A DNA stretch of 64,000 nt from NCBI GenBank assembly GCA_040954595.2, contig CM082577.2:11842001-11906000 (forward strand), given 5' to 3'. The translations under genes and the position numbers were made by a program. The notes below the pieces were generated by a model. The model was not told the DNA's origin. It worked only from the letters and a program-made list of their open reading frames with translations, and did not search any database. The stretch is from Balanoglossus misakiensis. Taxonomy: Eukaryota; Hemichordata. Below are positions 20,691 to 30,569 of this stretch, piece after piece (position 1 is the first letter of the stretch; every line of letters starts with the position of its first letter).

Positions 20691-21834
20691 TGGCCTGTAC
20701 AGACGGCGGGGTTTCTCTGCTGTCTGTGCCAGCAGCTGCCGGGTGGACGTTCCTCTAAGTCTTGCCACCTCCAACGCCACGTCTCCCAGGAAGGCTAGAG
20801 TGTTCATGTGTTGCGCTTCACATACGCGCTCGCCGGGCGACTCAGTCTCGACCAGGACTTTGTCTTCAGGGATGGCCTGCAATGCCTCGAATTGCCGGAC
20901 GGCCGCCGAGAATCCGAAATAGGTATCCGGAAAATACCGCCGCCAGTCCCCCATGGTCTCTACGCACCCTCTGAAATCCCGGAGATGGATCTGTTGGTGT
21001 TCGTTACAGTGGCGCGTCATGGGAAGAAGAGTCCAGGCCGCCGTCTGCCTGTCATATCTGTCTTCGGTGGTCCCTTTGACGGTGACTACCACCGGCTTCC
21101 TCCCCTGGTTCATACAGAGCAATTCTGTGAATACTTTGTCCTGGGCTTCCCATGTCGAGGGATCTTCGGTTCTCTCCAGGCCGATGTCTCCCAGCGCGGC
21201 CACGTCCGGGTGTTGTAAGAGTTCGCCGACCGTGTGGCGCTGGTCGTCGGTTCGGTAAGGCGCTACCCGGTGGTTCACGCCGATGGCCAGTGGGAATCCC
21301 TCCTCCCCCGGCAGTGGGTCCGGGTATCGATCTGGTTCGGAGAAAACTTGGAGACCCCCGAGGAGTCGTATGCGGTAATCGGGGGGGGGGGACACCAACA
21401 TCATAGTCAGTGAGGTCATGTATGGTGGTGGGCGCGTCTTCCACTCAGCACTCCTCCGCGCACGCTTGGGGGTTAAAGAATACATCGAAACCCCCTGGCG
21501 CGTCCTCTCTCCTTCCCTGCGTCGATGGATTCCGTTCGACTTCCTCTGCCCCCATCCTCTCTGGTTGCCGTTCCTGTGCTGTCTCTCTCAGATAGCCCCG
21601 ACTCTCCTCCCTCCGGTGTGATGACGATCTCATGCGGGGTTGGATTTCTCGGAACTCGTCCCTCCGTGATTGGGGTACCCACCTCAGCAGTATGCTGAGG
21701 ACCCGCCAATGAATAAGAATTGCCGTCGTGTTGGGGGTGCTGAGTCGGAATCGGTTTGGCACTTCCCACCCTTGGAGGACACATAAGCGCTTCATCATTA
21801 CCATGGCCAAATACAAATCAATACAATCAATCAA
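20688..21834 (-). pseudogene. TatD-like gene copy T3
   Basis: The minus frame 20688-21485 covers the whole TatD-like core with the ancestral C-terminus (RGTSTRQLLAQ...RRLYRP). The N-terminal linker (MVMMKRLCVLQGW to PQACAEEC) is in another frame, with the shift near 21445. The DERQV pentapeptide is deleted, and GVNHRVAP replaces GVNPRVAP. Metal-ligand substitutions match the other copies. The 5' end stops at the ATG, as in T2 and T4. Confidence 0.75.
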
Positions 21835-22037
21835 TCAAAAGAAGCAATACCAATCAATGAAAATAATTCAGTTTACACATGGCAATTGAAACTGGATGAA
21901 GCAATATTGACCACATCTTTCTCAGTTAGTCTTTTCTGACCTTTCGATATCACTGGTCCACTTGTATTGTTAACTGCTTCTGTATCATTTTTGCGTTTTG
22001 ACTTCTTACTGCAAGTGGTGACTTTGTTTTTGTTTAC

Positions 22038-22285
22038 CTATCTTCCAAAGCAGTAGTAGACTTTCTTTTACAGGAAATGTGCTCTCCTTTACTCTCATTT
22101 TCTTTTGAAAGTTCATCCATGAACATCCGGAACTTTCTCGCTGCGCCTCTCTTCCCACTTTTTCCGGCTTCCTCCAAATCGTTCTTACCTTCTGTCAGTA
22201 ACATTTCCACTCGCTCTGATTTTGGAGTACCGTTTACGGTACATGTCAAATTTTTTTTATATCTTGCAAGTTTTTCTGTGCAAGA
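22038..22285 (-). CDS. Unclassified internal exon
   Basis: Bounded by ACATGTTTTCATTCCAG and GTAAAC with an open frame: SCTEKLARYKKNLTCTV, then GKSGKRGAARKFRMFMDEL and a lysine-rich end. Basic and helical, with no recognised domain. It may be a host or mobile-element exon. Confidence 0.4.
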
Positions 22286-22401
22286 CTGGAATGAAAACAT
22301 GTCACGGTACATGTAAGTAAAAGAGAAATAAAAGAGGGTAATCCCCATCAATATAACTACAAATGTGTTTCGGTCACAATGGATTTTAGAATTTCAATAG
22401 C

Positions 22402-22640
22402 TCATGCACCACTTAGGGGCTTGGGGGCCGGTGGTTCCGCGTTGGGTTGACGTGCGACATGTTTTGAACAATCCACGGTATAGGGAACATGACATCCGCC
22501 TCTCTCTGTATTTGGAAAATCCATCCCCAGTTTCCCTTGGATTTCGCCACGGAGTATTGGTCTAAGAGTGCCTCTTGGGCTTCTCTTCTCGGTGCCATCA
22601 TAATTCCGTGGATTACATCCCGAGGACCAAGTGGCTCTTT
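22402..22640 (-). pseudogene. Gene H, fragment H3
   Basis: Repeats the N-terminal part of gene H (DQYSVAKSKGNWGWIF, EADVMFPIPWIVQNM) at about 80-85% identity. It extends further upstream than H1/H2 (KLTIDDMKRATW), showing that H1 and H2 are 5' truncated where they meet the TatD copies. Confidence 0.6.
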
Positions 22641-22644
22641 TCAT

Positions 22645-23110
22645 GTCATCTATGGTCAACTTAATTGGGCATTGGTCTGGGCATGTTCTCGCACGGTCAC
22701 CAATATGCCTGTAGTTACCACTCTCATGGTCGCTAACCATTATCCCTCTCTCCCACTGAGATGGACGAAAAACATGACGAGGGGTCTGTCTCCTGAACGA
22801 AACCTGTGAAGGCAACAATTGATTATTGCCTGACTCTTACTTCCACTACCCTTACAGCTGTGTGAGCGGGTAGTCACCTCTGCCAATGAAACATTCACAG
22901 GAAAGACAGGTGCTGTAACCTCACATGTAGGGATATCCGATTTCAACCTCTCATGATTAAGTCTGTCAATAAGTCTGACCTGAGCATTTTGGTAGCCTGT
23001 CACACTTTCAACTGCCAATTCTGTACTGAGTGTTTGGTTAGTTTTCAACCTATTGAATTGATGCAATCCATATGATAAGTAGATGAGATGCATTTGTGCT
23101 TTGGTGAATT
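22645..23110. other. Interval with an unclassified minus frame
   Basis: A minus frame (22740-23147) is open for 135 codons but has no recognised motif. It may be upstream gene H sequence. Confidence 0.3.
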
Positions 23111-23231
23111 TAGACAATAGGATCCATGACAGTACAAAGCAATACAATCAATGAAAATAATTCAGTGTACACATGGCAATTGAAACTGGTTGAAGACAGA
23201 GACCTTAACATTAACATCAAAGTTTATGGTG

Positions 23232-24016
23232 TTTGTCAACAATGTAACTTCCTGTTCTTCATCTTGCCCCAGACATCCGCAGCCTTGGACACATCAAACT
23301 TCATTATGTCTTCTCCTTCCACACTAATGAAGAGCAACTGCCTCAGTGTCCTTTCAGCAAGTCTGTTTGCGAGAGATGTTTTAATCCTGCCAATTATATA
23401 CAGTGTGTATACTTGTAACCAGCTTCCGTGCCTCCACACTAATGCCTTTACCAATCTCTTTAGGGCAGCAGGGACAGTGCCTCCATTTCTCTTTCTTCTG
23501 ACCGGCGTATTACTGTGGATCTTCCTTGGGGCCTTCAGTCCGCTCAACCATATCCTGTCCCCCTGCTTCAGAGAGACAGGGGAGATCCCTGGTTCCGCCG
23601 AGCTGGGCTGCGGCTCTGAAGAGCTGGGAGGACCCCACCAACCGGATGCGACTTCTTGGGTCTCGTTGTCCTTGCCACTCTCTATGGTGCGCCGTATGGG
23701 TAGATCGGGTTGTGTTAGCAGGCGGATGTCCCTGCACATTCCTTGCTCGGCATACTCAACCGGCATCGCCATCGCCTTTTGGGGGCGTGGGGGTTGGGGG
23801 TTCGTGTGTGGCATGTTTTCGACAATCCAGGGTATCGGGAACATGACGTCCGCTTCTCTTTGTATGTTGAAGATCCACCCCCCAGTTTCCCTTGGATTTC
23901 GCCAGGGAGTATTGGTCCAAGATTGCCTCTTTGGCTTCTCCCCTCGGCACCATCATGACGCCATGTATTACCTCTCGGGGGTCGAGGTGACGGCATGCCC
24001 GAGTGGCTCTTCTCAC
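23232..24016 (-). pseudogene. Gene H, copy H2
   Basis: The frame 23236-23844 matches H1 residue for residue over about 200 codons, including the hAT-like tail. An extra C in the run near 23880 shifts the N-terminal part, whose correct frame reads RRATRACRHLDPREVIHG. It is separated from the start of T4 by only a few bases, head to head. Confidence 0.5.
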
Positions 24017-24019
24017 GTC

Positions 24020-25150
24020 ATGGTAATAATGAAGCGCTTATGTGTCTTCCAAGGGTGGGAAGTGCCAAACCGATTCAAACTCAGCACCCCCAACACGCCG
24101 GCAATTCTAATTCATTGGCAGGTCCTCAGCATACTGCTGAGGTGGGTACCCCAATCACGGAGGGACGAGTTCCGAGAAATCCAACCCCGCATGAGATCGT
24201 CATCGCACCAGAGGGAGGAGAGTCGGGGCTATCTGAGAGAACGACAGGAACGGCAACCAGAGAGGATGGGGGCAGAGGAAGTCGCCCGGGCTCCATCGAC
24301 GCAGGAGAGGAGCGAGGACACGCCAGGGGGTTTTGATGCATTTTTTAACCCCCAAGCGTGCGCGGAGGAGTGCCGAGTGGAAGACGCGCCCACCACCATA
24401 GATGACCTCACTGACTACGATGTTGGTGTCCTTCCAGACTATCGGATCCGACTCCTCGGAGGCCTACAGGTATTCTCCGAGCCAGATCGATACCCGGACC
24501 CGCTGCCGGGGGAAAAAGATTTTCCAATAGCCCTTGGAGTTAACCCACGAGTGGCACCATACATGACCAAGGACCAACGCCAGACCGTCGGCGAACTCTT
24601 ACAACACCCGGACGTGGCCGCGCTGGGAGACATCGGCCTGGAGCGAACGGAAGATCCCTCGACCTGGGAAGCCCAGGACAAAGTATTCACAGAATTGCTC
24701 TGCATGAACCGGGGGAGGAAGCCGGTGGTAGTCACCGTCAGAGGGATCACCGCAGATAGATACGACAGGGAGACGGCAGCCTGGACTCTTCTCACCATGA
24801 CGCGCCACTGTGATGAACGCCAACAGATCCATCTCCGGGATTTCAGAGGGTGCGTAGAAACCATGGGGGACTGGCGGCGGTATTTTCGGGACACCTATTT
24901 TGGATTTTCGGCAGCCGTCCGCCAGTTCGACGAACGGCAGGTGGAGGCAATGCAGGCCATCCCGGAGGACAGAATCCTGGTGGAGACGGAATCACCCGGC
25001 GGACGTGTGTGGGAAACACTGAGAATGAACACCCCAGCCTTCCTGGGAGACGTGGCGCTGGAGGTGGCAAGGCTGCGTTGGAACGTCCACCCGACAGCTG
25101 CTGGCGCAGACGTCCGAGAACGCCCGCTGTCTGTACAGGCCCTAGACTGA
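24020..25150 (+). CDS. TatD-like protein, intact copy T4 (catalytic ligands replaced)
   Basis: Open for 376 codons from ATG at 24020; the frame is also open far upstream, but the other copies begin at this ATG. Residues 1-130 are a charged linker. Residues 135-350 align by motif to TatD/TATDN2-type metal-dependent DNases: GVNPR (175) where GxHP is expected, ALGDIGLER (202-209) for LGEIGLD, VVVTVRG (236-242) for LVIHxR, IHLRDFRG (270-277) for xHCFxG, VETESP (321-326) for ETDxP, then MNTPAFLGDVALEVA. Thus His, Glu, His, His and Asp ligands read Asn, Asp, Thr, Arg and Glu, and no N-terminal HxH is seen. A TIM-barrel fold without the usual nuclease chemistry is inferred. The last 24 residues arise from an inserted T near 25080. 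Confidence 0.75.
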   Translation: MVIMKRLCVFQGWEVPNRFKLSTPNTPAILIHWQVLSILLRWVPQSRRDEFREIQPRMRSSSHQREESRGYLRERQERQPERMGAEEVARAPSTQERSEDTPGGFDAFFNPQACAEECRVEDAPTTIDDLTDYDVGVLPDYRIRLLGGLQVFSEPDRYPDPLPGEKDFPIALGVNPRVAPYMTKDQRQTVGELLQHPDVAALGDIGLERTEDPSTWEAQDKVFTELLCMNRGRKPVVVTVRGITADRYDRETAAWTLLTMTRHCDERQQIHLRDFRGCVETMGDWRRYFRDTYFGFSAAVRQFDERQVEAMQAIPEDRILVETESPGGRVWETLRMNTPAFLGDVALEVARLRWNVHPTAAGADVRERPLSVQALD

Positions 25151-25154
25151 ATGA

Positions 25155-25740
25155 GCAGTGAGATTGCAAGCTGCCAGGAAATGTTAAAGTCCGTCATCGC
25201 TGACAGTTTTGTCTCACATTTCTCTAGTAGTATTACGATAGTTGTTAAGTTAGTGGTTAAGGCATGCATCGGTCGCTTAGTGTAGGTATTATACATGCGG
25301 TCGGTGCACTCACAAGTAGTACGGTATTTTCCCGGCCCCTGTAGGGCGAGTCATGGATCATGACTGGGAAAAACAGGTAAAAGTTAAGAGTACGATGTTG
25401 CTGACGAAATAAAAAGTGGAGACAGTCCACAAAGGCCCACCAGCTAAACCAATATCTCGATTTTAAAATACTGCATTTCACATGCCGGGGTAGTTATTGA
25501 AGGGGGGGGGGGGGGGGGTACTTGAAAAAAAAATATGTCTGCTGCTAAAATACAGTCAGCAATGTCTTCATGAACAGACATTCAGTACTCGTCTGCGCGT
25601 GTATAATACCTACACTAAACGACCGATGCTTGCCTTAACCACTAACTTAACAACTATTGTAATACTAGAGAAATGTGAGACAAAACTGTCAGCGATGACA
25701 GATTTTACATTCCCTGGCGGTTTACAACCTCGCTGCTCGT
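25155..25740. repeat. Tail-to-tail junction of TatD units T4 and T5
   Basis: Same arrangement as 20030-20690 with a long G tract at 25502-25518. Part of the flank (the GTAAAGTAATACTC text) is deleted near 25340. Confidence 0.7.
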
Positions 25741-26131
25741 TCAGTCTATGGCCTGTACAGACGGCGGGCGTTCTCTGCTGTCTGTGCCAGCAGCTGTCGG
25801 GTGGACGTTTCTCTGAGCCTCGCCACTTCCAACGCCACGTCTCCCAGGAAGGCTGGGGTATTTATGTGTTGCGTTTCCCACACGCGCTCGCCCGGGCGAT
25901 TCGGTCTCGACCAGGACTTTATCTTCAGGGATGGCCTGCAATGCCTCCACCTGCCGTTCGTCGAATTGCCGGACGGCCGCCGAGAATCCGAAGTAGGTAT
26001 CCGGAAAATACCGCCGCCAGTCCCCCATGGTCTCTACGCACCCTCTGAAATCCCGGAGATGGATCTGTTGGTGTTCGTTACAGTGGCGCGTCGGATGGAC
26101 GTTTCTCTGAGCCTCGCCACTTCCAACACAT
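25741..26131 (-). pseudogene. TatD-like fragment T5 with copied end
   Basis: Covers the core from TRHCNEHQQIHLRDF to the C-terminus. A frameshift falls near ESPG. The upstream end at 26094-26131 is not the next TatD segment. It repeats the element's own text from 25799-25836 (GGACGTTTCTCTGAGCCTCG), suggesting template switching or slipped repair when the copy was truncated. Confidence 0.65.
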
Positions 26132-26134
26132 ACA

Positions 26135-26730
26135 TTATAACAATACAATACTTCTTTAGATCACGCTTCCAAATGGACATTTTTTCCAATCGATCTTTGG
26201 TGCACTCGCTCAAAATGTTCACGAAAACTCTTCCCACATCTTCGCCGAAAGACCAAAATGTCAAACTCATGGTTGGTGGTTGGCAAAATAAGTTTGCAGC
26301 ACAGAGGACGCTCGAAACAAAAGTTGTTCACTTTCGAATTGATGTGATAATTATGAGTTTTGCTCACTACACTGCTGCGATGCGACATGAGTCGATAACA
26401 ATGCAGGGGTGGGTGGTTAGTTGATGCGTTCGTATTTGCTTCATTTTTTTCGCCGCTAACTGGGGGAATCTTGCCATCTGGGTCGTATCAGCGACTTCAT
26501 ACTAAATGAGGACACGTCAACTCACCTAATATTGCCGCCGATACAGACGGAAGGTATATTTCTGTCGTAGATTGTGGACCAATTCTTCTGGAATTCGAAG
26601 AGAACGATAGTGTTTCTTGGTATCAGGAATCAGTCTGGCGTCCCTCGCCTTCATCCGGAGATCCTGGGGCTGAGTATGGGATCCCCGGGCTGACCCCTAG
26701 GTCATTAGGTGATTCATCTGGGCGTTGGGG
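26135..26730. other. Non-coding interval
   Basis: No conserved reading frame. Confidence 0.35.
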
Positions 26731-26734
26731 GGCT

Positions 26735-27292
26735 TCAAACCCCCTGATACAACATCTGTGGGGTAGGGTTTACTGCCGGAGGAATGCACGCAGCGTCGCT
26801 GAAAACAGGTCCCAGTAGTTGTTTCGCGAGCATTGTCGCAGCTTGTATAAGTTCCTCATCCGATATTTCATCAAGTTGCTCAAGATTAAAATTCAAATCA
26901 AAATCTGACTCTAGCCTTTCAGACATGGTGGCCGGCTGCATTTTGAGCTCTTCTTGATGTTTCAAAATTTGCACGAGCTGATGTTGTATCGGTGACTCGC
27001 CTCGTGTAGTCGTCGACTCGATCGGGAAGTAGAAGTAGTTCTCGATAGTATTCGGTAGTTGTGATTGATGCGCTAGAACAGCAAGGCTGATAGACTGGTG
27101 GCTGGCTGGAAGTTGGCTGATAGACTGGTGGCTGGAGAATATGGCTGGTTGGTTGATGGTGTTGTGACGTTTCCAATGATGGGGCCATGCTTATGTTAAA
27201 TGAAGCGACTGATATGTCCATGGGGATGGGGTGACTGCAGGTGTGAATCACTGGCTGGAACTCTGGCTGCTCGGGTGTAGATGTCCTGAAAA
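26735..27292 (-). pseudogene. NRF1-like gene N2, last exon
   Basis: Acceptor TTTGTTTTAG precedes 27292 and joins in phase 1 to the previous exon. The peptide is Pro/Gln/Ser-rich (LQPPVYQPTSSQPPVYQP), as in transactivation regions. A frameshift near 27000 moves the reading to a second frame with FDLNFNLEQLDEISDEEL and a stop at 26735. The frameshift makes the exon suspect unless it is a sequencing error. Confidence 0.5.
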
Positions 27293-27510
27293 CTAAAACA
27301 AAGAAACAAATATTAACATTGACATCTTGGCAGACCCTGGAGCGATCTCTGCTTAACATTAAACTGAGTGGCCGGTTTAGCTTATTAAAAATATTATTTT
27401 TATTATTATAAACTTTATTTCGGACTCATGGTCCATATTACAATGTACATAGTACATATGTAATCAAATCAGAGGTTTGTTGGTCAAGGGTTTATAAAAT
27501 GTTCACTCAC

Positions 27511-27636
27511 CAATTTCACTAGATGAATCGCCATAGGCCATGAAAAGTTGATTCATGGCATCCGGAATATCATGTACATCTACCGTTACCAGTTGCTCGA
27601 GGGGCTCATCAGAACTCATCAGAATATTTGTGTCAC
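27511..27636 (-). CDS. NRF1-like gene N2, middle exon
   Basis: A 126-bp exon between TTTTTATTAG and GTGAGTG, phase 1 at both ends and open: LMSSDEPLEQLVTVDV, then MNQLFMAYGD. Acidic. It links the WWP exon to the Pro/Gln-rich exon in one frame. Confidence 0.6.
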
Positions 27637-27760
27637 CTAATAAAAAAAAAAATACAAAAAATGTGTTATACTATGTTTGACAAATGTGTGTTGAACAAAC
27701 TGCATAACAAATACTATTTCAATTATCATAATAATTTCATAAATTATGTATTACACTCAC

Positions 27761-27989
27761 CAGTTTTTTCAGATACATTGTAAAATGCATAGCACGCCCT
27801 GATGGTTTTCTTCATTATTTCAGTCCATCCACAGCCACCTGCAGTCCCCGGTTTGCTCAGATTGACGTAGGGTACATCAGCCGGCCACCAGTCTGGTTTC
27901 TTGTCATCCTTCCCCCAAAGTGGATGACCGCGCTTCTCCGTGTTGAGAACTAACTTGGGAATCAGGTTGCGTAAACGCTTATCATTCAG
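27761..27989 (-). CDS. NRF1-like gene N2, DNA-binding exon
   Basis: Open exon with acceptor TTTCAAAG and donor GTGAGTG. It encodes LRNLIPKLV, then G-x-PLWGKDDKKPDWWPADVPY, then WTEIMKKTIRACY. The series LR-x-x-IP, WGK, WWP-x-DVP and WT-x-x-M/L-x-x-x-I-x-x-C-Y follows the end of the nuclear respiratory factor 1 DNA-binding domain. Known NRF1 factors bind palindromic GC-rich promoter sites. The first half of the domain was not located upstream of 27989. Confidence 0.7.
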
Positions 27990-27999
27990 CTTTGAAACA

Positions 28000-29340
28000 G
28001 ATCCTAGGAGATAGTATTTATGCTTGTTCTAGGGAGCCTATTTTTTGCTCAGTTTATGAAGTCAATTCTGCTGCCACATTTTTGAAAACTGTAAAAGTTT
28101 CAACATTCTTCCATTACGTCCAGAGATATGACCAAAGAGTTGACACAAACAAGCTTGTGATTGTGTTCATTCCCTGAATGTTTGAAAAAAAAGGCAGCCG
28201 AATTGACCCCTCACAATCCTGCTTAGTTTACCTCGAATCAGACGTCCCTATTTATGTGTGTGATGCATTGTAATCGTACAGTCTGATTCGAGACGGTGTA
28301 CGTGTTTACCATATTACACTTGTCTGCACATTACTTGGAAACTTTCACCACAAAAGAAACAGCATGTAGGTAGATGGTTTGTAATATTGCCGGCCTGAGG
28401 TAGATAAGTTTTTCACCGATTCAGATTTAGATATGCACAGTTGACAATAGTATGCAAATCCTCATCTTGGCCCCCTACTCCGATGGAAATGTAAACTTTA
28501 AACATGCAGACAGTAAATAAGGAAACAAGTACATCAGCAGAAATAAACTGAGCTTACCTTGGTGTATGTAGATCAAAGTACACAGCCATGATGTAAACTG
28601 TAATGTCACTTTATTCAAAATTATCAATTCGTATCTGTGAAGAAAATCAGTAAAATATTGCTATTAATTGTAAACTCCCATAAATGTAGATAAATAGAAA
28701 CATTGTATTAACCCTATTAATAAAGCGACAAAACCAGATAATTAATTGAAAACTGAATAATATCATAGAAAGTAGAAAGCAGACATTTAGTGGTTAAACA
28801 ATTTAAGGCAATTCTAACGTTAACGAAGCCTATTCTTCTCCAAGAAATGCCCTTCTTCTTCTTTCGTCCCTCTCCATCCAATATTCCCATTTCCCTTCCC
28901 TCCTATCTTCTAAGCATCGCTTGTAATATGCATGGTAACTATAGTATAGCTGATTTTCAATGGGTGACCGTATACCTTTAACATGAATTCAACTCCATAA
29001 AAGTGAAGAAGCATGAGTGTCCTATCGGCAAATGCAAAAAAAAAAAAAAAAAAATACTTGTGTTTATTAGAAAAAATATTTTAATCCAACCACCAGCAAA
29101 TTCAAATTTTATGTTTTTTAGTTTGAAATAGAATGGTTTCTATGGTTGAAATAAAGGGTTTCTATGGTATATCCCTGTTGAGTATTTGACAAATGTATTT
29201 AATATTGCATGTATTAATTATGGTGATTTAGATGAAAATATTGACAAAATCAAATGTGGTACTAACCATCATTAAAGTCTTATTAAGCATGCCTTCCAGA
29301 TTTACATCCCTAATTTGGAAGTACGGTCTCCACAGCAGTT
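28000..29340. other. Non-coding interval
   Basis: No supported exon of more than a few codons. A donor-like CAAGGTAAGC (minus) near 28555 could be a 5' exon of N2. An A-run lies at 29036-29055. Confidence 0.35.
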
Positions 29341-29342
29341 TG

Positions 29343-30469
29343 TTAAGTTCCTTTATTGGAATCCCTCTCGTGCTTTGACTTCTTAGGAGCTGTATAGATA
29401 AAAAAGACGAATGAACCATGTATGACTCGAACATAAAGTATGCAATTATGAACAAAGGCATACTATGCAGGTCTCGGCTCCAGACGACCGCCGCTCCATA
29501 CAAATCGACAACTTTACCGTATTTTTGGTAGATTAGGGAAAATGTCTACAGACATATCTGAAAGTTGAAAATTTAAATACAGAATACATCTCGATTTTAG
29601 AAATATGGTATTATGCAAGGAGTATTTTTAAATTTCAAATTCCAGTTTGTGATGGGAAACGAAGGGTTAAAATTGGATTGAAGAAAAAAAGTATCTACTA
29701 CATACTCTCTGTCGTATCTTGAGGCGTGGGTTCTTCCTCTTCTCGGAAATCACCTGTATGGGGAGTTTAAGTACAAATTGTTAAAATCCAGAAAGAAACG
29801 AGCACTTAATTAATCCAAACTTGCAAACCATTTATTCTGCATTTATTTAAAAGCGTATCTGTTAAAAGCAAAAGTGACATAGTAAAACGGATATCAACTT
29901 ACCTGTCAAAAGCATCATTTTATAGAAAGAACAGCATGATGCCGCTGCACTTCCCTTCTAAGCATCTTGGTCCACTGGCCACGGGGTCCTTGTTTAAGTT
30001 CTGCGGGCGTCTCCGACGGGTCGCTGAACGGCACATCACTCGGCCGCCACTCCGGAGCGTTGTCCTGCTGGCCCCAGAGGGGGCGTGAACGGTCAACGGT
30101 CTTCCGGATGATGTCCGGCACTAGCTTGCGTAGCCCTTCATAAGCCATTACGCTTAGGGTACAACCCCATAGCGATAGCGCGACACAGTCTGGAAGGCGT
30201 TTGGGGTTGTCACTGTCACTGGATGGTGTTGAGGCTGTTGCTGTGGACACCGGCGTCGTGTTGCTGTTGGCGATGATGGTTGGCATGGATGCAGTGATCG
30301 ATGATTGCAGACCTTCGCTGCCGTGAACGATGAACTTTCGCTCACCGGTCAAACGATCTACAAAAGTTGTCACTGTGGCGACCTCGAGAGACGTCTTCTT
30401 CGAGAACATGTCGACCTGGCTCGACAAAATTCTCCAGCTACTGGTCTGCTTCTTGTTTAAACTCTCCAT
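29343..30469 (-). pseudogene. NRF1-like gene N3 (three exons)
   Basis: Exon 1 runs from ATG at 30469 to donor GTAAGT after 29903. Exon 2 is 29753-29706 (CCATACAG to GTATGT), and exon 3 is 29389-29343 ending PKKSKHERDSNKGT and TAA. Phases fit at both junctions. Exon 1 carries KKTSLEVATVTTFVD, FIVHGSEGL, GLRKLVPDII, RPLWGQQD and WRPSDVPF, the NRF1-like DNA-binding order, but WWP is changed to WRP. A frameshift near 29945 breaks the WT-x-M-L helix, so the copy is probably dead or the base call is wrong. Confidence 0.6.
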
Positions 30470-30569
30470 TGTGATGCGTGTATTACTCAGAATTACGATG
30501 TAATGACATGAACTAGAAAGTTTCCCATATTTATATAGATTGCAACAATGAAAGGTGACAAACATGATC

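Larger units (their letters stand above)
17985..21850. repeat. Duplicated block A
   Basis: From ACAATAGGATCCATGA at 17985 the sequence runs parallel to 23115-26130: gene H (minus), TatD-like copy (plus), 3' flank, tail-to-tail junction, TatD-like copy (minus). Identity looks above 90% by eye through gene H and the plus copy. Confidence 0.8.
23115..26130. repeat. Duplicated block B
   Basis: Second copy of block A: gene H copy H2, TatD copy T4 (plus), flank and junction, TatD fragment T5 (minus). The left boundary text ACAATAGGATCCATGA is shared. The right end is truncated within T5. Confidence 0.8.

Noticed and set aside
23126-24019. Plus-strand open frame of about 300 codons ahead of T4
   Set aside because: It is the antisense of gene H (H2); its peptide has no domain, and T2 shows the same region as a separate antisense frame. 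The TatD start was placed at the ATG shared by the copies.
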